The notes under the pieces: generated by a model
Told to the model about the DNA's origin: nothing
Databases searched by the model: none
Seen by the model: the letters and a program-made list of their open reading frames with translations, nothing else
Assembly: GCA_006538405.1 (NCBI GenBank)
Contig: BJKQ01000011.1
Location: 1,613,501-1,677,500 of the forward strand
Length of the DNA stretch: 64,000 nucleotides
Reading direction: 5' to 3'
Source: Hansfordia pulvinata
Lineage: Eukaryota; Ascomycota; Sordariomycetes; Xylariales
In this document: in pieces, positions 1 through 11,315 of the stretch
How the letters are laid out: each line of letters begins with the position of its first letter
How positions within the stretch are numbered: the stretch's first letter is position 1
Translations under genes and position numbers: made by a program

Positions 1-1248
1 CTGGGCTCGCGTGGCTTGGGTTTCAGCGCGTTGAAGAATGCAGGTCTCTATGGATTCATCAATCAGCAACTCCAAAATACCCCGCAATTCAAGCGTCTGA
101 TACTCGTACTTGTAACCTCTATTTAAAGGGGTTGAAGATACTCGCACGGAGCGCTCGAACTCGAAAGGGGAGCGTGGGGGGCTCTGGAGCAGCAGTTGCT
201 CCAGCAGGAAAATAGGAGAATTTGCCACGCGTGGGAACCGTGGGACTGTAGTCAAAGCAGCCTGGCGAGCCTGGCACGTCTCGAGAAGCAAAAAGGAAAG
301 CAAAAGCAAGAAGAAAGGAGAGGGGAGATTGGAAGAGCACAGGCCCCTTTGGGGTAAGCATCACCGGCGCTCTGTTACCCGTACGAGTACCTAAGAGTAA
401 CCACACCTACCTACCTCTGAGTAGAATTGTAGGTATGAGCTGACGCAAGTCCCGAGTCTGACGATCCGAAGGCTCCAGCTACTCGTACTCGGAAGGTACC
501 TAACTCTCTTATTACATGTAATCTGTTAGTGGCAGCACAGCAAGGCAGGGCCTCCACTGTGCGTACTCGTAAAGCCGATCCCGCCCGGCAGCCGCGAAGT
601 CGAGTACATGCCTCTGGCTGCATACTCGTATCCCGGCTGTACCTACATGTACTGCTCTCAGTAGGTTCGCAGAAAATGTCTACTTCTTCGTGCGTCTGGA
701 TACCGGCTATATACGGGAACGACCATGAATGCAGGCACCTCAGGTGCTCGTACGAGTAAGGTACCCCAGACGTCCCACCGAGTCCACCTGGCCGGCCGTC
801 ACTCACCATTTGCTCGCCGTCGCGCCGACGGGCTCAACGCCGCGGTCCTCATCCTCATCCTCTACCGCACGCCGCCATCATCGCCTCGCCCATGATCCCA
901 CCTCTGCTCCGTACGGGTACCCGGAGACTCTGGCAACGACCTGACTCTTGCCCTCACCCGTAACCCCTCCCAGTACGAGTACGTGCGTCCCTGTCAACCG
1001 GTGCAGGCTGATACCTTGGATCTACGGCGCCCACGTGCTTGCGTTGCACAGCACAGCCGGATCTACACGAGCGAGGCGCATTCACGCCCGGCCCTCTCTC
1101 ATCGGCGCCCTCGCCTCAACTCAACCCGCCCACGCCCGCCCGCGGCTTCGTCTCTCACTTGCCAATTCGAACCCTCTCCTTCTCCGGGCTCGCCCCCGCT
1201 GCCCGCCTCGTTCCCTCCTGTGCCCGACCAAAACAGGATGTCATCGCC
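1..1248. other. Gene-free left flank with dense TACTCGTA motifs; leader of the DHHC gene at its right end
   Basis: No convincing coding sequence is visible. TACTCGTA or its complement TACGAGTA starts at 101, 382, 480, 564, 623, 751 and 974, and 747-756 is the palindrome CTCGTACGAG. About 1080-1240 is pyrimidine-rich, as fungal leaders usually are, and leads into the start codon at 1249. A purine-rich patch near 285-340 could be the pyrimidine-rich leader of a - strand gene lying beyond the left edge, but that is only a guess. Confidence 0.6.
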
Positions 1249-1300
1249 ATGCCTGCCGTCCAAAGCAATAGAGCCGCCTCGCGTTGGGCCACGCGCGTAA
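1238..1300 (+). other. Upstream ORF overlapping the PFA5 start
   Basis: An ATG at 1238, 11 bases before the PFA5 start, opens a 20-codon frame that runs past the main ATG and stops at 1298-1300 in another frame. If the transcript begins upstream of 1238, scanning ribosomes would meet this ATG first. Whether it is used depends on the transcription start, which cannot be seen. Confidence 0.4.
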
Positions 1301-2670
1301 TCCCCTTCATCCTCGTCGTCGCAGTCGGATTTGACACGTACGTCACTGTCGCGCGCGTATGCGGTATGTGCCACTATCCTCCCCGTCCTGCGCCCGCTTA
1401 CCCGTCGTTCCCGACCCGGCTCTAACCCATTTCCCCCCTCCTCTCAGCGCAACGCTTAATCCTCCGGCATCGCCAGAGCGGCTCCGCGGTTGCCATCCTG
1501 GTTCTGCACTTTGTCTTTCTCTTGCTCATGATCGCCACGTACCTGCGGGTTTACCTCTCCGTCACTTTCGATTGCGGCGTCGTACCCCTCGGTCCTCTCG
1601 CCATCGAACGGAGGAAAGCCGCTGCCGAGAAGTCTTCCGGTCCTCAAATCCCCGGCCAGCTCGAATCATATGCCTACTATTCCGCTCCCGATCCCGATCC
1701 CGACAGCCCAGGCCTGGAGAACTTCTACACCAGACAGGTCTTCGTGTGCGAAAGCGATGGCCGCCCCAAGTGGTGCTCTGAGTGCTGCAACTGGAAGCCC
1801 GATCGCGCCCACCACAGTAGTGAGATCAACCGATGTGTCTACCGCATGGACCACTACTGTCCGTGGGTCGGCGGCATGATTGGGGAAAACTGTGAGTCTA
1901 TGCCAGTCTTCCGCTCGCGTCCCATTGTCCTGTTGTGCTGATGTCCCACTCTGCCAGCCTTTAAATTCTTCATTCAATTCACTCTCTACGCCACATGCTT
2001 CTGTGCTGTCGACATTGGCGCCAGCGCCTACGCCCTTCACCGGTTGCTCTCGGGCGGGACCGACGGCTTCATGATTGCGGCCCTGGTGGTCGCTGGCTTC
2101 TTTGGGTTCTTTGCCCTGACCATGAGTCTCACTTCAATGCGTTACGCATTCCTCAACATGACCAATGTCGACATGCTCAGCTTCCGGTCCAAGGTCCATC
2201 AACTTGCAGTCCACGTGCCGACGGGGACGGCGCCAACGGACAAGTTCTCCATGGTCACTTATCCCCTTCCCCGCCTGGAGCTCGGGATCAACGGCGAAGC
2301 CAACAAGCGGACTCCGGCGCCCGTCAACGGCACAGCGGCTTCCAATGCGAATGGCATGCACATGGCGCAGCGCGATGGTCTGGCAACCCGGACGTTTGCC
2401 ATTCTTAAGACGCAGGCGGGCGAAAACCCCTGGGACCTGGGCTTGTACGAGAACTGGAAGGCGGTCATGGGCACCAACCCCGTTGATTGGCTCCTGCCTG
2501 TACGCAAGTCGCCGTGTGTGAAGCATGAGAGCCCCGAGGGTTTCTATCCGATGGGTCGGGTGCTGGCGCAAACATGTGCGCGGAACGGCGTGGCATATCC
2601 AGCAGATGGCGAAAGAGAGGGGTTGGAGATGAGCGAGGTGACGAGGGACAGTTCGGCCCGGGCGGCTTGA
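1249..2670 (+). CDS. PFA5: Palmitoyltransferase PFA5-like (DHHC family)
   Basis: This gene encodes a membrane enzyme that attaches palmitate to cysteines of target proteins. The exons read 1249-1363, 1448-1891 and 1958-2670, giving 423 residues. Two membrane segments lie near residues 15-35 and 50-72. A cysteine-rich domain follows with C148, C151 and C152, then the catalytic motif DHYC at 173-176 and PWVGG. Two more membrane segments lie near 187-210 and 215-240. The tail carries the NPWDLG-type motif usual in DHHC enzymes. Two zinc-ligand cysteines of the classical domain are replaced (HHSSEINRC instead of HHCSxCNRC), and DHHC is DHYC. As I recall, both are features of the Pfa5 subfamily, so I do not read this as decay. 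A short upstream frame (1238-1300) overlaps the start. Confidence 0.9.
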
Positions 2671-3532
2671 GGCCCCAGCTTCGCATGATTGCCGGGCAAT
2701 GTGGGAGACAGCATTGCAGCGTTGCGTTTGCCACGACTTGATGATACCTACCTGATCAATCACACATAGAACAGTATTAATGATTAATCACGATGCAACC
2801 TGATGTTTCCAACCGCCGCGCGCGCAGTTGAGAAGTGAGCAGCTGTCTGAGGTGGGACATGTCGGCGTGAATCGGCCGCGATGTCGGAAGTTCTTGGATT
2901 GGACACCTCGGTGATCTAACTAGAGGGACGCATCTAGAGGGACGCAATAGCGCCCGAGTACTCCTTAAGTCATGTGGTGGCTCTCTCATGGTGCGCGACT
3001 CCGTTCGCTGGCTACCGCGTCCTTCTTTTTTATTTCTTTTCAATTTAGTTCTGCTCTGGGACTGACGTAGTAGATTAGGTACATGTAGGCGCAGCCCCGC
3101 TTCTTCACTCAGGCACCAGGACGAGCGTATTCGTACGCGTACCTGGCACCCCTACCTCAGGTACCTTCCTTAGGTACCTAGCCTGTTGTTCGAGTGCATG
3201 ATTCTACTCGCGTCTGCGTCCGCGCGCGCGACACCAACATAAGGCGACGAAGGCCGTCGTGAGAACATCACAACTCGGCAGACATTGTAATCATCGACTA
3301 CCAGCGCTCTTTCCACGCCTGAAGCGGGGATCTCCCCTCCCAGAATTGTGTGGTTCACTGTTCGCTCGTGCTACCCGCCGCGTTCCAAGCCGCCACCCCC
3401 CGCCTCAACCCGTCTCGCTGCAAAACTCGTTCCTCTCCTCTGATCACAGCCCACCTATCTGCGAATGATGCTTCACGATAGCGTGCCACGCTTCGAGCCT
3501 ATGGGACTTCCTGAAACGCTCTTGACCGCACC
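2671..3532. other. Intergenic between PFA5 and polymerase eta genes
   Basis: This stretch holds the 3' region of PFA5 and the promoter of the polymerase eta gene. A 13-base unit CTAGAGGGACGCA is directly repeated at 2920-2932 and 2934-2946. Near 3125-3182 is a cluster of GGTACC/TAGGTACCT words. About 3370-3440 is C-rich. No coding sequence or RNA gene is recognised. Confidence 0.6.
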
Positions 3533-5574
3533 ATGTCTTCCCCTTCGCACCCCTTCTCGTCGCCAGCCTATGGCACTGGGCGGCGCAAGTCGCAATTCAC
3601 CTACCGCCACTTAGCACTGATGGCCTCGTACTCGATATCAACCCCTCTTAGAGTCATAGCTCATCTCGACCTTGATGCTTTCTACGCCCAGTGTGAGATG
3701 GTCCGCTTGGGCACGCCCGAGGACCAGCCCCTGGCCGTGCAACAGTGGTGAGCACTTTCCCCTGGCCCCTACCGCCCCCCTGATGCTCTCACCAGTCCTG
3801 ACCCCCCGTGTTCAGGCAAGGCCTCATAGCCGTCAACTACCCTGCACGTGACTTTGGCATCGGTCGTCATTGCACAGTCACGGATGCACAGAAGCTATGC
3901 CCCAATCTCATAGCGCAGCACGTCGCGACCTGGAAGGAAGGCGACGAGAAGTGGGCGTATCACGATGATGCCGCTTCACACATAGGAACCCACAAGGTCT
4001 CGTTGGATCCGTACAGGCTGCAGTCAAGACTGATCTTTTCCACCATCAAGGACAGTCTGCCCACCCACCAACAGAAGGTTGAGAAAGCCAGCATTGACGA
4101 GGTATTCATGGACCTGTCGGCTCAGATCCACACAGCCCTGTTGGAGAGGTTTCCAGAACTCGACCGCCCTCCGCCCTACGACGATCCCACGGAACGTCTA
4201 CCGCTGCCCTCTGTAACAGCCCTCGATTGGAAAGCCGATGCACTGGTTGACCTTGACGATGTCGAGGCCGAGGCGGATGATCCGGACTGGGATGACGTTG
4301 CCATCCTTATAGGGTCTGAGATTGTTCGGGACGTACGCGCAGAGATCCGTCGGAAACTTCGCTACACGTGCTCGGCTGGAATAGCGAGCAATAAGATGTT
4401 GAGCAAGCTGGGGTCGGCTCACAAGAAGCCCAATCAACAAACCGTCATACGAAACCGGGCCGTCACGCATTTCCTATCGGGCATGAAGTTTACCAAGATT
4501 CGCAATCTGGGTGGTAAGCTCGGAGAGCAGGTAGTGTCGACATTCAATATGGAAACGATCAAGGACCTGCTCTCTGTTCCCGTCGAGCAGATGAAGCTCA
4601 AGCTCGGCGATGACACTGGTACCTGGCTTTTCAACACCATTCGCGGCTTGGACTCCAGCGAAGTCAACTCGCGAACACAAATCAAGTCGATGCTCTCTGC
4701 CAAATCATTCCGGCCGAGCATCAACAGTGATGAGCAGGCCTTGAAATGGCTGAGGATCTTCGTGGCTGACATCTTCTCGCGGCTGGTCGAGGAGGGAGTA
4801 TTGGAGAATAAGCGCCGGCCTAAAACCATCAATCTCCACCATCGACATGGCGCCCAGACACGGTCGCGGCAGAGTGGGATTCCTCAGGGGAGAACCCTCG
4901 ACGAGACTACTCTATTCGATCTGGCTCGTCATCTGCTCTCGCAGATTATCCTGGAGGGTCGTGTATGGCCGTGTGCTAATCTGAGCTTAAGCGTGGGTGG
5001 GTTTGAGGACGGCATCACAGGAAACATGGGCATTGGATCGTTCTTGGTGAAAGGTGCTGAGGCACGCGGATTACACGCCGGGTCTCAAGGCTCACAATTG
5101 GACCCATCAGCCGTGAAGAGGCCCGAAAAGAGACGCCGCATCAACGAAACCAGCATACAGCGATTCTTCACCAGGAAGGAGAGCTCGGGCGATCACCCTG
5201 CTAGCGACTCCGAGGGGGGCCCTTTCCAGGAATCTTCTCGAAACGTTCCTGAAGAGCAACATGCGCTTTTTCAAGACAAGTCAACCAGTGCACCAGCCAA
5301 GCCTGCTAACGGGGCGGACGAAGCAGATCTTGCAGCCGAATCGTACGCGTGTTCCCGGTGCAATGCGAGACTGCAATCGAGTGAGGAGCTTCAAAGCCAC
5401 GACGACTGGCACTTTGCTAAGGACCTTCAAGACGAAGAACGAGGCAGGCAGCCAGTTGCCGATCGACAAGCCGCGCAGCGACCTCCCAAGGAAAAGGGGA
5501 ACCCCACGAATTCCAAAAAGTCGGGGAAAGGCAGTAAGCTCGAGCATGGCCAAAGCAAGTTGACCTTTGGCTGA
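3533..5574 (+). CDS. RAD30: DNA polymerase eta (Y-family translesion polymerase)
   Basis: This enzyme copies past UV dimers in the nucleus. The exons are 3533-3747 and 3816-5574, giving 657 residues. The joint restores W-QGLIAVNYPAR, the fingers motif that follows the first catalytic block. Metal-binding carboxylates are visible in LDLDAFYAQCE (D46) and SIDEVFMDLS (D166, E167). A helix-hairpin region, FLSGMKFTKIRNLGGKLG, leads into the little-finger domain. The C-terminal tail has a ubiquitin-binding zinc finger of UBZ3 type (C584, C587, H600, H604, with DDWHF like the vertebrate finger). It also has two PCNA-box-like pieces: SIQRFF near residue 518 and QSKLTFG as the last seven residues. I chose the ATG at 3533 because the following KSQFTYRHLA block looks like fungal homologues. 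An in-frame ATG at 3620 is the alternative. Confidence 0.95.
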
Positions 5575-7478
5575 AGATCGTGGTTTCAGTTGCATGCAGA
5601 TGCAATCGCCCTAGATCCCCTCGCCTGTATCCCGCCTGTATCCAATATCGGCGTGCGGCCCAACGATGCCGCTATCAAGTGGTTCCTCGACCTGTTTGAC
5701 ATCCGCTCACACCTGGCACGACGCCCGTCCCGGAGCTCGGCGCTTGTCACCCTGCAAAACGGCTTGCTGCTGAAGTCAGAGATAACTCAATCTCAGCCAA
5801 GATCGGGTTCCGCTTGAGTACACGGAGTACGCCTCCTGCGGGTACTGGCATGCCGCGCGGCCGTGGAATAATTACGCTATTGACTGTCGGCAGACTATAA
5901 GTATGCCTGATATAGGGGTCCACCTGGTGGGTTTCTCGCGGCAGGCAGACTTCCGGCGCCTTTGCACCAGCCCCCTATGCAACAAGTCGCAGATGATCAG
6001 ACCTCGGCCTTGCACACACATCAGCTCGCCCAATGGTGCCGGACTCTCGGCGTGGACGTCGGCTCCCGTGACACAGCATAGGGATTCTTGAGATTGCCAC
6101 CAAGAGCACAAATTCCGTTCGTGGTTGGATGGAGGACCGCATCAGAGTGAGGCGACACCGCGTCCGCGAATAGAGTCACTTTTTGGGCACTTTCAACATC
6201 ACTCGCAAGCCTCAGCATTGGACTACGGTTCTCCTTAGCTTTGAAGGAACGCCTCTTTGTCTCTCAGCCTATCCGCATCTGGACGGACCGACTAGAAAGC
6301 GAAACGCAGCCAATTGACGATTGGCCGACCACTCGTACGGAGAATATGGGGGCGTAAGTGATTTTTCGGGCTGAGGCGCATTGATACCCAACCTTCACAA
6401 GCAGGCATGTCCCTACTTGCTTCCCGTGACGTCGTGGGATAGCGAATTTGGTGGGGGGCCGAGGAGACGAACCCGGGCCGTTGTCTTCCCATTGATGGCC
6501 CTTTGCTTATTAGCCAACACTCGTGTAGGCGCACGAGAGCATTCGCCGAATGGGAGACTGATGATGAACGGGTTGACCACTCCCAAATGCTTCCACGGGG
6601 CTCCAGGCGGGCCAAGAAGCTGCATAAGCGGCGGGTGACTGCGTCTTACGAGGATGCCGGGCGCCCTTTTGCAGCCCACTCGTGGGCAGGGTGAGAAGGT
6701 CAGCAGTCCAGCGTCGCTGGCTCCAGGTGGTGTCTCGAGTGGTGTCAACCCGCGGCGTGGATGGATCAAGCGCAGGGAAGGTCCTTGGTCAGTACTCCGT
6801 AAGGTATCAACGATTTGAAGGCTGGGGAGGCGGGGGAGGACAACCGGGGAACGGCAGCAGCCCAGTTCAGTCGAGCGGTACTTGGTCGTCGCTGGTGGAC
6901 ACCCGTGCTCTGCCAGAACCAAGCCGTCCCATCAATTCACACTACCTACCTAATCTCACGCCTTATCTCCAAACCAACAAGTCGAGGGTGTCTCTTGATA
7001 TTTGGCAGCGACCCAAGCGACCAACAACGATCTGACCTGGATGTCGATCGGTTGGTCGGCCGGTCGCGCAACCCAACAGGCAGATGTGACGGACGCTGGC
7101 CAAGTTGACGTCCCATAACAGCTCACCGACAGACAGAAACCGTGGGCCACAGCTAGTGCGCCTGCAACCCAGGCGCTCAGCTCCACCGAAGCTTGTCCGG
7201 GTCTAGTTGAGACCAGAGAGGAGGTTCGGTGAAGGTTTTCGTGAAGCCTGAGAGACGTGCCGACGCTCACACTGATCAAGTCAGGAATCCTGTCGCCAAC
7301 AGCCGGGCGAACTGGCCCCATGAATAGACCGGCGCCTGCATCCTACCTCGGATTGTCAGAGTCGCGGGCACCGTGCCCTGCATTGTGTGGTGCACAGGGG
7401 GAGGGGAAGCGGTTCGCAGCTCGCAGCCGACCGCACCACGCGCAAGCCATACGGCAGCCCATTCATCCAACACCACTA

Positions 7479-7500
7479 CGAGTACTCGTACGAGTACTCG
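7479..7500. repeat. 22-base perfect palindrome of the TACTCGTA family
   Basis: The 22 bases equal their own reverse complement. They are made of alternating CGAGTA and CTCGTA halves, three overlapping motif copies in a row. This is the longest perfect member of the dispersed motif family that I found. Confidence 0.9.
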
Positions 7501-7667
7501 CCCTTCCCCGCCGGTTGATCCGCACATTGCAGCCCGAAAAGACACGGAGCAAAGTCGTCCCCCGCAGTGCCGCCTGACCCCGGCCGACCACAGCCCGATG
7601 ACTCTGCCCAGCCAGGCGGTGCTTCTGCTGATGGATGGATTTGCGCCGACCTTGTCTGGTCTCGTCG

Positions 7668-7683
7668 CCCCCCCCCCCCCCCC
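7668..7683. repeat. C16 homopolymer
   Basis: Sixteen consecutive C lie in non-coding DNA. A run this long is unstable in replication and sequencing, so the stated length may not be exact. Confidence 0.85.
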
Positions 7684-9293
7684 TATCGAGGCTGGTGACA
7701 CCACGCAGCGGCGATCTACCAGTCCCTGGAACCCTGGAGCCTGTCGTTGGGCTTCGCCAGCACCCACCTCGCGCCACTTTTCTTCCTGAACAGTCCCGGT
7801 CTGCAGTTTCCGAGGTACGAGGCCAGGCGAGCCCGGTCTTTCATGCAGAGTCTACCCGCACTACCTCAGTGGGCGGACGGCTCTGGCTCTGGCCGCACGA
7901 AGACAGAACACGTTTGGCCCTGACGTCTGGACCCGACAGCCAGCTATCAGCCGGGCTTGTCATTTAACTAGGGGGCTACAAGTGTCTGGGCTGCTGCCAG
8001 CCATTCACCTTGCGCACGAACAGGGCCAGCAGGTGGGCAGGCGTCACGTCGTGTAGGGACGCAACGTCTGACCAACCATACTTTACCACGCAGCAGCTTC
8101 TTGGCCGCAAGACCCCACCCCCCAGCGTACCGCCGGCTCGTTGGCCCCCTGGCTGGCCTGCGGCCCGTGAAATTTCTGCGCTGCTGCAGGTTGCCCAGCA
8201 AGCTGCGAAGATCACGAGAGCCATGGACTGGTAGAGATGTGGGCGTGCCGCGTGCTGGCCTGCCTGCTCGCTGTGCGTCTCTTAGCGAGCGGTGATCGAA
8301 TGACACAAGGGGGGGTAACAACCGTCTCCACCAGCTGCATCGAGTGTTCACGGTTGTGATCGTTGCCATAGGTAGGTAGGTAAACTTTGCCTGTCGAGTA
8401 CCAACTGGAGTATGTATTCGTCTTTCGGAGGGTCCTGAATGAGTGCCTCCTACCTGAAGGAAACTGAGAGGTGCTTTGCATGATTAGCCGTGCCGACCTC
8501 GTCCGGCTACTCGTATGGAAGTACCTGAACTTACATACCAACTACCTTAGGTACTGTGTTTGGTCGCAAGATGCCTTACCAAGACTGGATTTCGTCTGCC
8601 AACGGCTTTGTTGGGCAGTATCAAGAGCCAGCCTTTTGCGGCGTTCCGAGCCCTGCGACCAGGTCGTCGCCCACTCACTCGTAGATGAGTACCCTTGTTT
8701 GCTGCTTTGACATACCTCGAGTATATCTTGTCTGTTATTATGACGTGGTTTAATCTGAAGAAGGCGAGCACACGGAGATTTGAGGCCGCGCTCGAGTATA
8801 CTCGTAGGAACCTACATGGTGTAATGTAAGAAAGGGATACCTAATAACACCGCCTCAAGCCAGGAGTAGAACCTGGAAAGTCGACCTGTTCGCACACACC
8901 GGAATGGAAGTGCCCATAACGGAAGTCACCATTTCCACATGGTACGAGCACCCGTAAGGGGGGCAAGGGGCTCGTACGGCTACATGGCTACATCTGGATG
9001 CCTGGAGAGCCCTCTGGAAGGGAGCCTTGACCCCTGTCCTCATCCTCGCTTTTGGTTCGTGGTGAGCCCATCCGCGGGATCCCTCCATCCAATCACTCAT
9101 TGGCCCCGCCATCCGTGACCGACCGACCACCCATTACGCCCTGGTCCGCCCCGAACATGTGCGGTCATCGCTGGGCGATACCTGGCCACCTGGCGTGAGT
9201 GGGTGAGTGGTCGTGAATGGGCAGAAGCCGTTTCCCGCACCCGCACCCACTCCACTCTACTCCGTAAAGGCTGGGACTGGGCGCCTCTGGAAC

Positions 9294-9320
9294 GAGTACC
9301 TAAGGTACTCGTACGAGTAC
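9294..9320. repeat. Fused palindromes of both dispersed motif families
   Basis: GAGTACCTAAGGTACTC (9294-9310) is an inverted repeat around a single A. It overlaps GTACTCGTACGAGTAC (9305-9320), a perfect 16-base palindrome. The first has the CCTAAGG core seen again at 41667-41681, and the second is the common TACTCGTACGAGTA motif. The two families are therefore physically joined here. Confidence 0.9.
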
Positions 9321-9614
9321 TTTGGGAGGTAGCCAGCGTGCTGTGCTCAGGTGGCCTGGGCTTCGTGCCGGTGCGAGCTGGTACTCGTACACCAGTAATG
9401 AGGCGCGCGGGGGCAGGTACCGCAGGAGAGACGAACCCCAACTGCTGGTCTCGCAGCCTGTCACAGTCAGCGCCGTGCCGCCTGCCACCCCTCCAGTGAA
9501 CTGGACGGTGGAAGGAAGCCCTACTACGGTGGAGGAGGGACACTGGGCTGGCTGCTATCGCTGCGACGCTGGACGCTGCCCGGATGCTGGATCCCCGCGA
9601 CCCACCCGCCCTGT

Positions 9615-9939
9615 GCCCGCCACTTAGACCGGGCCTGACCCGACCTTTTCTCCTCTTCATCCCCCCAGGTGTCGTTCTCCTCCTATCCTCATCGACTCCC
9701 TCTCTCGCACACCCTCAACTCTCTCGTCGGCCCCTCTGTGCGCTCATCAACCCACCCACCCGCACCCCTCCCGCGCTGCGCTGCCATCCCCGCATCTGAC
9801 CTGGCTGCAATCCTCTCGGGACATCTATCTCGATCACCCCGAACCCGACGACCGCCGGCTCTCTCGCTGCCACGTCCCTCACTCCGGCCTCCCATCCCGC
9901 AGAACAATACAACCGTCTACTTCATCACTTCCAGGAGTC
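9615..9939 (+). promoter_or_regulatory. Pyrimidine-rich leader of the RfeG-like gene
   Basis: About 320 bases consist mostly of C and T on the coding strand, ending at the ATG at 9940. This matches the CT-rich core promoters and leaders of filamentous ascomycetes. No TATA box is evident. The boundaries are approximate. Confidence 0.5.
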
Positions 9940-11315
9940 ATGGCTTCCAGAAGAGGACCTACCGGCGCGCCTCCGCCCGCCCAGGGCCGGCAGAATGAGT
10001 ACTTCGTGCCCAGAGACGGTATCGACCGTGAGGTAATCACCGCCGATATCTGTCGCTATCTCGGCAACGATGCTCTAGTCCGGCCCGGAAACTACGAGGT
10101 GCGCATCTTCCCCCCTTCGCCCCAACTCTGTTCGGTTTCTAACCCCTTCGTCGCAGGACCCCAACAGCGGACAGTTCATCCAGGGCTACTACATCAACGC
10201 CTACCGCAATCTAACCACAGTGAGTCCCAACCGACAGCACGGCAGAGCCCTCAAAACCCAGCTCTGCGGATCCTCACCGCGACACCCGCTAATGTGCACC
10301 TTTCTTCTCAGGCTATGATTGAGGACCTGAAAGCAGATTCCGCGCGTTGGGATCAAGAGCGGCGGCAGCAATCGTCGCGCCACACTGCCGGAGGTACCAT
10401 GACATCGAGAGACTCGAACGGCTTATCTATGAGAAGCTCTAACTCCCCTGTAGTCCAGTACCGTAACTCGGAGACGCATAACTCGCGCCAGTATTACGGA
10501 CCTACATCTGCCAGTGACGGAGCTCCAGGCTTCTCGGACCAGCCCAGGGATCCCTACAATGACGGAGCCCCCAGATACCCTGGAACGGGCAGTGGTAACT
10601 ACAATGGTGCCAGTGGCTTCCCTCAGCAGCAGTTTTCCGGGAATTTTCAAGCACAAGGCTACCAAGCCGGACAGTTCACCCCTTCTGGAAATTCAGGCCA
10701 CGGCAGCGCAATGAATCAGCCTGCTTTTACCCAGCCGGAGCAGCCTTTCATCTCAACCGGAGCCCATCTTGCATCCCGGGACCCATATGGAAATGAACCC
10801 GCCTTCCCCAGCGGCGGCAACCGAGACCCAAGAGACCCCAGAGGAGTAGATTCCAGAGTGCCCGTCACTTCTATGCCTGCCAGTAGGACCACATTTGCCA
10901 CCACCGGATCACCCCAGGACTTTCCCCCGTCCAGTTCTGCTCCCGGATTCTACCCACCGTCAGCGCCCGTCGCTCCTTCTTATGTGCCGGTCCAGCCTCA
11001 AGATCCATTCTATGGACGTCGCGGTGCGTAATCTCGCGCCAAGAACAACTCAGAAGCGTGCACCCGCCTCATCACGATCCACTTTCTAACATGTAGGATT
11101 TTGCAGCGAACCCAGGCTCGTCTTACAGCCAACCCTCAGGGTATGAGAAAGCCCCTGCCCAGTCGCGCACACCCAAGGCATCATCAAATACTCAGGCCTC
11201 TTCTTCCAGCGGAGCTCCTTCGTCAAGACACCGCGATTCTCGTGATCGCGATAGCGTGGAGCGTCACGCTGACTCTCGGCATTCTTCCCATCGTCACCGC
11301 TCCGGCCGTAACTGA
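9940..11315 (+). CDS. RfeG-like putative transcription regulator
   Basis: The exons are 9940-10098, 10157-10219, 10312-11023 and 11107-11315, giving 380 residues. The first 90 residues form a compact conserved block, EYFVPRDGIDREVITADICRYLG then DPNSGQFIQGYYINAYRNLTT and AMIEDLKADSARW. Recovering it needs both small introns, which supports the joints. I recall this block from Aspergillus proteins named RfeG, a name inherited from a yeast screen. The biochemical role is unproven. Residues 95-310 are low-complexity, rich in Gly, Pro, Gln and Ser. The last exon adds a basic tail with SRHRDSRDRD and SSHRHRSGRN, like RS-type tails of RNA-linked proteins. The last acceptor is taken at the AG ending at 11106, because the AG at 11098 would give an early stop. 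No DNA-binding domain is recognisable. Confidence 0.8.

Larger units (their letters stand above)
5575..9939. other. Gene-free interval before the RfeG-like gene
   Basis: ORFs here are short, overlap on both strands and resemble no family I know. About 7.4-9.4 kb is rich in the TACTCGTA/TACGAGTA motif, with starts at 7477, 7483, 7489, 8508, 8799, 9306, 9312 and 9382. A run of 16 C lies at 7668-7683. About 9615-9939 is strongly pyrimidine-rich and is probably the promoter and leader of the gene at 9940. Confidence 0.6.
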
